Made by a program: the position numbers and the translations under genes
Shown here: in pieces, positions 54,286-62,887 of the stretch
Numbering within the stretch: the first letter of the stretch is position 1
Layout of the letters: the number at the start of each line of letters is the position of its first letter
DNA from: Alphaproteobacteria bacterium
Lineage (GTDB): Bacteria > Pseudomonadota > Alphaproteobacteria > Rickettsiales > UBA1997
Assembly: GCA_014190355.1 (NCBI GenBank)
Contig: BJGH01000005.1
Location: forward strand, 1 to 64,000
Length of the DNA stretch: 64,000 nt
Reading direction: 5' to 3'
The notes under the pieces: model-generated
Told to the model about the DNA's origin: nothing
What the model saw: only the letters and a program-made list of their open reading frames with translations
Databases searched by the model: none

Positions 54286-56814
54286 ATGAAAAATCTATTA
54301 ATTGTTGAATCACCAGCCAAAGCAAAAACCATTGGTAAATATCTAGGTAAAGACTATCAGGTTGTTGCATCATTTGGGCATATTCGTGATTTGCCAAGTA
54401 AAGAAGGATCAGTTGAACCTGATAAAAATTTTACAATGCATTATCAGGTTTCCTTAAAATCCACTAAACATGTCAAAGATATTGTTGATAAGGCAAAAAA
54501 TTGTCAAAAAATTATTCTTGCTCCTGACCCTGATCGTGAAGGTGAATCAATCGCTTGGCATATTTTAGAAGTTTTAAAAAGTAAAAAAGCTCTTAGTTCT
54601 GCAACAAAAGTTGAGAGAGTTGTTTTTCATGCTATTACCAAAAATTCAGTGCTTGAAGCAATTGCTAAACCTCGTAATATCGATATGGATTTGGTCAATG
54701 CTCAGCAAGCTAGAAGAGCTTTAGATTATCTCGTTGGTTTTACTTTATCACCTGTTTTATGGCGAAAACTTCCTGGATCAAGATCAGCAGGAAGAGTTCA
54801 ATCGGTAGCACTGAGATTAATATGTGATCGAGAAGATGAAATCGAAAGTTTTGTAAGTCAGGAATATTGGGATATTAAAATTGCTCTTGAAACTGAAAAA
54901 AAAGAAGAATTTATTGCAAATATTTTTGAAGTTAATGGAAAAAAACTAGAGAAGTTTTCAATTGTAAATCAAATTCAAGCTCAAGAGATAGCTAATCTCT
55001 TGCAAAGCAAGAAATATCAAGTGTTAAGCATTACCAAAAAACAAACTAAAAGAAGATCATATCCTCCTTTTACTACCTCTTCTATGCAACAAGAATCTGC
55101 CAGAAAGCTAGGCTTTTCGGCAAGTAAAACGATGATGATTGCTCAAAGGTTATATGAGGGAATAGAAATTGATGGAAGTTCACAAGGTTTAATAACTTAT
55201 ATGAGAACTGATTCAATTTCATGTTCTCCTGAGGCTATTAGTGCTGTTCGTGATAAAATTGCCAATCTATACGGTAAAGATTATGTTCCAGCTTCGCCAA
55301 ATATTTTCAAAAGCAAAGTAAAAAATGCTCAAGAAGCACATGAAGCAATTCGTCCAGCTGATTTCAATATTAGCCCTGATAAGGTCAGAAATTATTTGGA
55401 TAAAGACCAATTTGCTTTATATGATTTAATTTGGAAGAGAATGCTTGCTTCGCAAATGGCTGATGTGTTATTTGATCAAGTAATTGCTGAAATAGCTTCA
55501 ATCCCTTCATATGCTAAAGCTAAAGCGATTGGTTCAGTTATTAAATTTGATGGATTTTATAAAGTTTATCGTGAAGATCGTGATGATCATGTTAAGTCAA
55601 ATGACGACGAAGATGTTGATGAAGAAAAGCAAGATTTACCAGTCTTAAGTGAAAAAGAAAATCTTAATTTGTTAAAAGTTAATCCAGCTCAACACTTTAC
55701 CGAACCTCCACCTCGCTACTCAGAAGCTAGTCTTGTGAAAAAACTTGAAGAATTGGGAATTGGAAGACCATCTACCTATGCTTCAATTATTTCGGTTCTT
55801 CAAGATCGTGGATATGTAGTAATTGACAAACGAAGATTTTTTCCAGAAGAGCGCGGAAGAATTGTTACTACTTTTTTAAAAGAGTTTTTTAGAAAATATG
55901 TTGAATATGATTACACTGCAAATCTTGAAGATCAGTTAGATATCATCTCAAACGGTGAAATGGAATGGAAAAATTTTCTTAAAAAATTTTGGAATGATTT
56001 TAGTTTAGATACCTCAACAATTATGGATAAACCATTTGCTGAAGTTTTGGAAGTTTTAAATCAAAAATTTGGTGAACATATTTTTGGCAGAGACGAGCAG
56101 GGTAATCTTAAAAATACTTGCCCAACTTGTTCAACTGGTAAACTTGGACTTCGTATCGGAAAATTTGGCTCATTTATTGGGTGTTCAAATTATCCAGATT
56201 GTAAACATACTATGCAAATTTTTGGCGAAGAAGGTCATAATGAAGATGGAGAAATTAAACCTCATTTTGAAGCACGAAGCTTAGGTAAGGACTTAAAAAC
56301 TGGCTATGAAATTGTTATTAAAGTTGGTCCATATGGTCCATATATTGAGCTGCAGGGTAGCGAAGTTGAAGATAAAGTGGAAGATAATTCTCAGTCTGAT
56401 AAATCTGCAGAAAAAAACTCTAAAGGTAAGGCAAAGAAAACTTCCAAGAATTCTAAAAAATCAACTCAAAAAAAACCCAAAAGAATTTCAATTCCTAAAA
56501 ATATTGATCCTGCTACGATTGATCTAGCGCAAGCTCAATCATTATTGACCTTACCTCGTGATCTTGGAATTCATCCAGAAACCGGACAAAAAATTATTGC
56601 CAATATTGGACCATTTGGACCGTATCTTTTACATGATAAAAAATTTGTTTCAGTCAAAGAAGATAATATTTTAGAAATCGGTTTGAATAGAGCAGTTGAC
56701 TTAATATTTACTGCTTTACAAAAAAAAGAGCAAAAAAACAATCAACAGAGCAATCAAAGTGGCTCAGCAAAAAAATACAGCTTTAAAGGAAAAACTAGTA
56801 AAGCAAAAAAATAA
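54286..56814 (+). CDS. topA: DNA topoisomerase I
   Basis: TopA relaxes negative supercoils. This 842-residue enzyme has the TOPRIM domain (LLIVESPAKAKTIGKYLG, DPDREGESIAWH), the catalytic GLITYMRTDS with Tyr305, and a Cys4 zinc domain (NTCPTCSTGKLGLRIGKFGSFIGCSNYPDC). TOPRIM-C-like repeats follow (VGPYGPYIEL, NIGPFGPYLL), and the tail is Lys-rich, similar to other alphaproteobacterial TopA. It is complete, and starts at ATG 54286 with the family N-terminus. Confidence 0.96.
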   Translation: MKNLLIVESPAKAKTIGKYLGKDYQVVASFGHIRDLPSKEGSVEPDKNFTMHYQVSLKSTKHVKDIVDKAKNCQKIILAPDPDREGESIAWHILEVLKSKKALSSATKVERVVFHAITKNSVLEAIAKPRNIDMDLVNAQQARRALDYLVGFTLSPVLWRKLPGSRSAGRVQSVALRLICDREDEIESFVSQEYWDIKIALETEKKEEFIANIFEVNGKKLEKFSIVNQIQAQEIANLLQSKKYQVLSITKKQTKRRSYPPFTTSSMQQESARKLGFSASKTMMIAQRLYEGIEIDGSSQGLITYMRTDSISCSPEAISAVRDKIANLYGKDYVPASPNIFKSKVKNAQEAHEAIRPADFNISPDKVRNYLDKDQFALYDLIWKRMLASQMADVLFDQVIAEIASIPSYAKAKAIGSVIKFDGFYKVYREDRDDHVKSNDDEDVDEEKQDLPVLSEKENLNLLKVNPAQHFTEPPPRYSEASLVKKLEELGIGRPSTYASIISVLQDRGYVVIDKRRFFPEERGRIVTTFLKEFFRKYVEYDYTANLEDQLDIISNGEMEWKNFLKKFWNDFSLDTSTIMDKPFAEVLEVLNQKFGEHIFGRDEQGNLKNTCPTCSTGKLGLRIGKFGSFIGCSNYPDCKHTMQIFGEEGHNEDGEIKPHFEARSLGKDLKTGYEIVIKVGPYGPYIELQGSEVEDKVEDNSQSDKSAEKNSKGKAKKTSKNSKKSTQKKPKRISIPKNIDPATIDLAQAQSLLTLPRDLGIHPETGQKIIANIGPFGPYLLHDKKFVSVKEDNILEIGLNRAVDLIFTALQKKEQKNNQQSNQSGSAKKYSFKGKTSKAKK

Positions 56815-56893
56815 TAAATATATTTATTTAATAAGCTGTTGGTTTTCAATCGCTAAAGTGAAGCTTTTTAAAATAGAAATTTGTTAGATTTAT

Positions 56894-58828
56894 ATGCAAA
56901 GTAATAATATTAAATCGGTTGAAAAATTCGATGAATCTAATAGCGAAGGTTATGAAGATTTATTGGATATCTTAACAGTTAGTAATGAGCAAATTTTTTT
57001 TGACAGTGCAAATAATAACAATATTGCTTCAATTAAAATTGATTCTTCATTTCGTGATCTTAATCAAGAAATAAAAAAAATTTGTGATCTTCATAATCTT
57101 CCAGCAATAGCCTGTAGAGCCAAAAATAATAATCCCAACTATCTTTCGATAATTCATAGTAATAAAAATTTTCGTGATATTTTTCATGTTGAGCAAGCAG
57201 ATTTAATAAATAAAAGTTATGATTTTTTGTTTGAAGATTTGGATCTAGATTATTCTTCAGCGGATCAAGTTGAATATACCCAATTGATTAAAATGGTTAA
57301 AAATTTTAAAGAGCATGATGCAATAATCACCTTATATGATTTTAATAATCCTCGACAAAAAGTTCGTTTTAAAATTGCTTTCTTGCCTCAATTTATTGGC
57401 GAAACTAAAGAAAATTATGCAGTATTTATTTTTGAAAAAATTGATTTTAATCACCACTTATTTATTGATAATTCTTTAAAAAATAAATCAGTAACCCTCC
57501 TACATAATCTTGAAAGAAGTCTCAGAAATGAAAGACTACTTCGTGAAATATCAAGTTTAATTATTTCTGATCTTTCAATTGATAAAATAGCCAGCTCAAT
57601 TGCTAAAAATTTATGTAATCATTTAAAAATTGAGAGATGTATAATTCATGATTTTCAGGAAACTAGGATTAATTTTATTGTTGAATATGCTAATAATTTT
57701 TCAAAGGAAATAATTAAGAACAAAGATAATAATTGCAAATCACAAGAAATAATTGAATTCATTACTTTTCAAAATAATTTTAATCAACGATACGCCGATA
57801 AAGATAAAAAAAATGCCATAACTATAATTGATGATGCTCAGGTTGATCAAAATTGTCAGTCTATGTACCAATTTTTTAGTAAATATTCAATTACTAATCA
57901 AGTTTGCTTAACAATGATTGTTGAAGAAAAAATTATTGGTAATATTATTCTTCAACAAAGCGATAAGAGAACTTGGCTTGAAGATGAAATTGAAATGCTA
58001 GAAACTATTGCTAATCAATTAACTACAGGAATTGCAAGATTCTATTCTTTAAAAAAAGCAAATACTACTAATCAAGCTTTATTAGAAAAATCTAGACAAC
58101 TTCAAGAGTCTCTTCATAAAGAACAAGAAATGCGGAAAATGCAAAATGAGTTTATTGCTCTCGTTTCCCATGAATTTAAAACGCCTTTACAAATTATTGA
58201 CTCAACACGTGAAAATATTGTTCGTAAAATTAAAAATCTAAATATAAATGATGAATCAGTTGATAAGGGTTTTGAGCGAATTAAACTTGGTGTTCAAAGA
58301 ATGAATGGTTTAATTAATAGCACCTTAAATCTTGCAAAGCTTGAAAGTCAGGAGGGAATACTTAAAGTTAATATTCAAAAAATAAACTTCAAAAAAACAC
58401 TTGAAGAAAATATTGAAAAATGTAGAAATGTAGCTAATTCAAGAAAAATTTTAATAAACTTAAATTTTGATGGGCATGCTGATGAAATGCAAAGTGATCC
58501 ATTATTAATTGATCATATTCTTAATAATGTAATTTCAAATGCTGTTAAATTTTCATTAGATAACTCGGTAGTTGATATTTTTGTTAAAGTTAATCAACAA
58601 AATCTGGAAATTAAAGTCCGAGATCATGGTATCGGGATTGCAAAATCTGATATAGAAAATATTGGTCAAAAATTTTTTAGAGCAAGTAACTCAATTTCAG
58701 TTGCTGGAACCGGAATTGGAATATACTTAGCTAAAAACTTTATTAATTTATTAAATGGAAGTTTTTCTATTCAAAGCAAAGAAAATGTTGGAACCGAAGT
58801 TTCAATTATTTTACCAATGAATTTTTAA
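56894..58828 (+). CDS. Soluble PAS-GAF sensor histidine kinase
   Basis: This 644-residue kinase has no membrane segment, so it is cytoplasmic. An N-terminal PAS-like domain (about 60-190) is followed by a GAF domain (about 220-390), a short coiled-coil linker, and a HisKA domain with His426 in EFIALVSHEFKTPL. HATPase_c ends it with N box NNVISNAVKFS, G1 box VRDHGIGIA and GTGIGIYLAK. No response regulator is adjacent, so it may be an orphan kinase sensing an intracellular signal. It lies 79 bp after topA. Confidence 0.9.
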   Translation: MQSNNIKSVEKFDESNSEGYEDLLDILTVSNEQIFFDSANNNNIASIKIDSSFRDLNQEIKKICDLHNLPAIACRAKNNNPNYLSIIHSNKNFRDIFHVEQADLINKSYDFLFEDLDLDYSSADQVEYTQLIKMVKNFKEHDAIITLYDFNNPRQKVRFKIAFLPQFIGETKENYAVFIFEKIDFNHHLFIDNSLKNKSVTLLHNLERSLRNERLLREISSLIISDLSIDKIASSIAKNLCNHLKIERCIIHDFQETRINFIVEYANNFSKEIIKNKDNNCKSQEIIEFITFQNNFNQRYADKDKKNAITIIDDAQVDQNCQSMYQFFSKYSITNQVCLTMIVEEKIIGNIILQQSDKRTWLEDEIEMLETIANQLTTGIARFYSLKKANTTNQALLEKSRQLQESLHKEQEMRKMQNEFIALVSHEFKTPLQIIDSTRENIVRKIKNLNINDESVDKGFERIKLGVQRMNGLINSTLNLAKLESQEGILKVNIQKINFKKTLEENIEKCRNVANSRKILINLNFDGHADEMQSDPLLIDHILNNVISNAVKFSLDNSVVDIFVKVNQQNLEIKVRDHGIGIAKSDIENIGQKFFRASNSISVAGTGIGIYLAKNFINLLNGSFSIQSKENVGTEVSIILPMNF

Positions 58829-58986
58829 GAATATTAATTTTTTAAGTATTAAAGATTAAAAAAGTCATTTTTTTTAAAAAAGACAGAATATAATCAAGTA
58901 ATAAAAATTTAATCCAATCTAAAATGATTTTCTTAAAAATTTTATAATAAAAAACTCTTTTTAATAATTCTTTAATTTTATAACTT

Positions 58987-60114
58987 ATGTTTAAAAACAA
59001 TAATAAATATTTTTATAGTTTATTGTTAATTATAACAATTTTTTCAACTAACTTATACGCTAAAGAAAAATACCCATATTTACAGGGAAAAATTCTTTAT
59101 CAGTTTGAGTTTGATCGTGTGTTATCAACCAAGAAAAGAGGGGTATCGCCAAATAATTCATTTGTTTATATTGAGCCTGATATTTCTTTGAATATCAATC
59201 AAAACTGGGCTGTTAAAACTCAATGGCGATTGCAACCTAATGATGTTTTAACAACTCGAGATCGGACTAATCCAGAAAGATATCGAACTTTTCTTAGCAA
59301 TGATCGAGGCATGAATTTTGATGAAATGGGTTTGTTGATTGAAGAACTAAAAATCCATTTTCAAAATGATGATATTAAATTGTTTGCTGGAAAATTTGAT
59401 CCAACATTTGGAACGGCTCATCGCAAAGCCAAAAGAATAGGGGTTTTTACTAGCCAATTTACCGAGGACTACAATCTTCGTGAGAAAATTGGTGGAGGAG
59501 CAATTGCCTTGCTTGAAAATAGTCAAATTCAGTTTAATACTTTTTTTAATGATAATACTAGTTTAAGTAGAAGTGCTATTAATGATCGATCAAAAGCACG
59601 AAGAAATGATGAATTGGCTGGCAATACCGGAACTATTTCATCTTACAGCTTAGCTATGGAAGGTGCAGATTTGTTTGGGGTAAAAAATTTATTTTATAAT
59701 TTTGGTTTTCGTAGTCTTGGAGTTGATAAAAATCAAAATCGTAAGCGAGAAAATGGTTATGTAGTTGGAGCAGAATATTTACATAAAATTGGTAAAGAAA
59801 GCTCAATAATTCCATTTGCAGAATTTGTTAGTTTAAGCAATATGTCAGGAATTAAGGGACGAAAATCCCAATATTCAACACTAGCAATGATTGGTAACTA
59901 TCGAAATTGGAATAGTAGCTTGTCTTTTGTTTCTCGAAGTATTGACAAGAATAGTTCTTTTGATCGCTATACCTTTGATCGACAACTGCAACTTTCGGTT
60001 GGCTATAAGTTTACCAATAATATTACCGTTGATGTCTCAAGAGCAGAGATTCGTGAACAGGCTAAAAAAGGTTCATTATTGGGTTTAATGGTGAGTTATC
60101 TTTATAAGTTTTAA
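58987..60114 (+). CDS. Putative outer-membrane beta-barrel (porin-like) protein
   Basis: This 375-residue protein has a signal peptide (SLLLIITIFSTNLYA) and then alternating hydrophobic strands throughout, ending in Phe (LGLMVSYLYKF), the signature of outer-membrane barrels. Early residues resemble porin N-termini: FVYIEPDISLNINQNWAVKTQWRL. I cannot assign a specific porin family. It would be inserted by the Bam machinery whose BamB-like partner is at 37620. The gene converges with ileS, 50 bp apart. Confidence 0.7.
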   Translation: MFKNNNKYFYSLLLIITIFSTNLYAKEKYPYLQGKILYQFEFDRVLSTKKRGVSPNNSFVYIEPDISLNINQNWAVKTQWRLQPNDVLTTRDRTNPERYRTFLSNDRGMNFDEMGLLIEELKIHFQNDDIKLFAGKFDPTFGTAHRKAKRIGVFTSQFTEDYNLREKIGGGAIALLENSQIQFNTFFNDNTSLSRSAINDRSKARRNDELAGNTGTISSYSLAMEGADLFGVKNLFYNFGFRSLGVDKNQNRKRENGYVVGAEYLHKIGKESSIIPFAEFVSLSNMSGIKGRKSQYSTLAMIGNYRNWNSSLSFVSRSIDKNSSFDRYTFDRQLQLSVGYKFTNNITVDVSRAEIREQAKKGSLLGLMVSYLYKF

Positions 60115-60164
60115 TGTCTTAGGTAATCTTTCTAGATAATCAACTAGAAAAATTACGATTAATC

Positions 60165-62744
60165 TTAATCAATTTTTTTCGCTTGTAAATTTTTCCATAC
60201 AAATTCGCAAGTAAATGGCAATAAAGGTGCACAAGCTTCACACATCGTCAATAGCGCAGTATATAAAACATCATAAGCGTCTTGTTTATCTTGATCAATT
60301 TCACTTTTCCAAAATCTATTGCGGTTTCTTCTAATATACCAATTATTTAGTATTTCAAAAAATCTATTATATTCATCGCAAGCTAAGATGGTATCATATT
60401 TATCTAGAGCATTTTTAATATTATTAATAGTAGATTTCAATTTAGCCAAAATATAACTATCAAGATTATTATTAAAATTTTTACGTAATTCTATTCGTTC
60501 TGCTTTTAAACAATCGGCATTGGCGTATAAGCAAAAGAAATTAAAAGAATTAATCAATGGTTTAATTGATAATCGCAAACAATCTTGAATAGCCTTTCCT
60601 TGTTGATCAATTTTTAATTCCAATCCGCGCATTACAGGTTGTGAAATCATATAAAACCTCATAGCGTCACTGCCAATAGTTTTAAAAACTTCAAGAGGAT
60701 CGGGATAATTTTTTAATCTTTTTGAAAGTTTTTGAGCGTTTTCATCAAGGATTGTTCCATGGCAAATAACATTTTTAAAAGGAGCTTGGTCAAATAAAGC
60801 GGTTGATAATACCATTAAAGTATAAAACCAACCTCGGGTTTGTGCTTGATATTCAGTAATAAAATCGGCAGGAAAATTCGCTTCAAACCATTGTTTGTTT
60901 TCAAAAGGATAATGGACTTGAGCATAAGGCATTGATCCACTCTCAAACCAACAATCTAAAACATCTGAAACCCTACGAAATTCTTCGCCATTTTCTTCAA
61001 AAACTATCTCGTCAATAAAAGGACGATGTAGGTTGGTAATTTTTTTCCCTGAAATTTTTTCAATTTCGGCAATTGAACCAAAAACTTTAATTTTACCGGA
61101 TTTACTTTTCCACACCGGTACTGGACATCCCCAAAAACGATTACGAGTAATTGACCAATCTCTTGCACCTTCCAGCCATTTGCCAAATTGGCCATCTTTA
61201 ACATGACTTGGAATCCAATTAATTTGTTGATTTAATTCAACCATGCGATCCTTAAAAGCGCTAACCTTAACATACCAAGAACTCACAGCTTTGTAAATCA
61301 ACGGTGTATCGGTTCGCCAACAATGCGGATAATTGTGAAGAATTTGCTCTGGATTGCCAAAAATAATATGCTGTTCTTTAAGATATTTGATAATGTCATC
61401 GTTAGTTTCAAGAACTTGCTTGTTATGCAAATCTGGTAAATTTTTTTGTGGATAATCTTTTTTGAAAATTTCAAATAAAGTTTTGTTGATTATTAAGTTA
61501 TTAAATTTTCCTCCTTCATCAACAGGACAAAGAGTTGGAATGTTATTGGCTTTACATAAAATTTGATCATCTTCGCCAAAACCAGAAGCTAAATGAACAA
61601 TTCCTGTTCCTTCTTCAGTTGCTACAAATTCACCGTGTAAAACCGTAAAAACTTTATTAGCAGGATTTAAGTTTTCCTTAAAATTATCATTTTTTAAAAA
61701 CTCAAAATAAGGAAAAATTGGTTGATAGTTTAAGCCAATTAGGTCTTTACCGGTGATACTGGTTATAACTTGATGATCTGCTAATTCTTTAGCAAATTTT
61801 TCGACTAAATTTTTTGCTAAAATTAAAATTTCATTTTCCTTTTTAATAACCGCATATTCGATATTTTCTCCAACTGCTAAAGCTAAATTTGAAGGTAGTG
61901 TCCATGGAGTAGTTGTCCAGGCAATAAGTGCAATTTTACAAGATGGTGAAAATTTCTCTAGGAATTGAGGAAATTTTTCGAGATAAAATTTAACTTTAAC
62001 AGTTTTGCTGGGTTTTTGTCGATAGGCATTGTCCATTCGCGTTTCAAAATTTGATAACGGAGTTTGACAAGCCCAAGAATAAGGAACTACGCGCAGATCT
62101 TCATAAAGTAAACCTTTGTCATAAAGCTCTTTAAATGCCCAGATTACTGATTCCATATAGCTTAAGTCCATAGTTTTATAGCTATTTTTAAAATCTACAA
62201 ATCGACCTTGACGAGTTACATAATATTCCCATTCATTAGCATATTTCATTACTGATTTTTGACAAGCTTCATTAAATTTTTCAATGCCAAATTCTTGGAT
62301 AGCAATTTGTCCAGAGATGTTTTTGTTATGAAGTTTAGATAATTCTTTTTCGGTTTCCATCTCAACTGGTAAGCCGTGAGTATCCCAGCCGAATCTGCGT
62401 TCAACTTTTTTGCCAGTCATGGTTTGATAACGTGCAAAAATGTCTTTTATAAAACCAGTTAAAAGGTGACCATAATGAGGTAACCCATTGGCAAAAGGTG
62501 GACCGTCATAAAAAACAAATTCGCTTGAATGGTCATCACGATGTCGACAATTTTTGTGATCTTTTAAGGCACAATTATCAACAATTGGCGAGGTATTGTC
62601 ATCATCAATATCATTCGAAATACTGCGAATGACGAGAGTTTTTTCAAAAACATTTTGTTCTTGCCAAAATTGCAAAATCTGCTCTTCCATTTTTGCAAAA
62701 TCAAAGTTTGGATTAGTTGAGGGGTAGTAAGTTTTTTTATTCAT
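60165..62744 (-). CDS. ileS: Isoleucyl-tRNA synthetase, short C-terminus and palindromic insertion
   Basis: IleRS charges tRNA-Ile. The HIGH-type motif is HYGH in FANGLPHYGHLLTGF and the KMSKS-type motif is KLSKR in AQKLSKRLKN, the eukaryote-like IleS2 form seen in Rickettsia. The length of 859 residues is about 200 short of typical IleS2 proteins (about 1050-1100): the sequence ends at FVWKNLQAKKID, soon after the anticodon-binding helices, and no coding sequence follows before the convergent gene. A 38-residue insertion after FEKT (about residues 37-75) carries a palindromic core (see the repeat at 62523-62638). The catalytic and editing regions are intact. Confidence 0.93.
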   Translation of the reverse strand: MNKKTYYPSTNPNFDFAKMEEQILQFWQEQNVFEKTLVIRSISNDIDDDNTSPIVDNCALKDHKNCRHRDDHSSEFVFYDGPPFANGLPHYGHLLTGFIKDIFARYQTMTGKKVERRFGWDTHGLPVEMETEKELSKLHNKNISGQIAIQEFGIEKFNEACQKSVMKYANEWEYYVTRQGRFVDFKNSYKTMDLSYMESVIWAFKELYDKGLLYEDLRVVPYSWACQTPLSNFETRMDNAYRQKPSKTVKVKFYLEKFPQFLEKFSPSCKIALIAWTTTPWTLPSNLALAVGENIEYAVIKKENEILILAKNLVEKFAKELADHQVITSITGKDLIGLNYQPIFPYFEFLKNDNFKENLNPANKVFTVLHGEFVATEEGTGIVHLASGFGEDDQILCKANNIPTLCPVDEGGKFNNLIINKTLFEIFKKDYPQKNLPDLHNKQVLETNDDIIKYLKEQHIIFGNPEQILHNYPHCWRTDTPLIYKAVSSWYVKVSAFKDRMVELNQQINWIPSHVKDGQFGKWLEGARDWSITRNRFWGCPVPVWKSKSGKIKVFGSIAEIEKISGKKITNLHRPFIDEIVFEENGEEFRRVSDVLDCWFESGSMPYAQVHYPFENKQWFEANFPADFITEYQAQTRGWFYTLMVLSTALFDQAPFKNVICHGTILDENAQKLSKRLKNYPDPLEVFKTIGSDAMRFYMISQPVMRGLELKIDQQGKAIQDCLRLSIKPLINSFNFFCLYANADCLKAERIELRKNFNNNLDSYILAKLKSTINNIKNALDKYDTILACDEYNRFFEILNNWYIRRNRNRFWKSEIDQDKQDAYDVLYTALLTMCEACAPLLPFTCEFVWKNLQAKKID
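62523..62638 (-). repeat. Palindromic element inserted in frame in ileS
   Basis: These about 115 bp encode the extra residues between FEKT and EFVFYDGPP of IleRS. The core is a 7-bp inverted repeat, tcattcg (62611-62617) with cgaatga (62626-62632), and a second self-complementary piece (catcacgatg) near the other end. Size, palindromic structure and in-frame placement resemble Rickettsia palindromic elements, which insert in protein genes without destroying them. No second copy was noticed in this window. Confidence 0.55.
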
Positions 62745-62887
62745 TGTAAAATTTTTCTTAAAATATAATTGTCAATTTTATTTTTTTTTCTAAAGTTAAT
62801 CAAAAAAATTTTTAATATCTGAATAATTTTAAAGATTTAAATTTAAACTAAAACAAATTTATTAAACAGAAAAATTAAATTTATACA

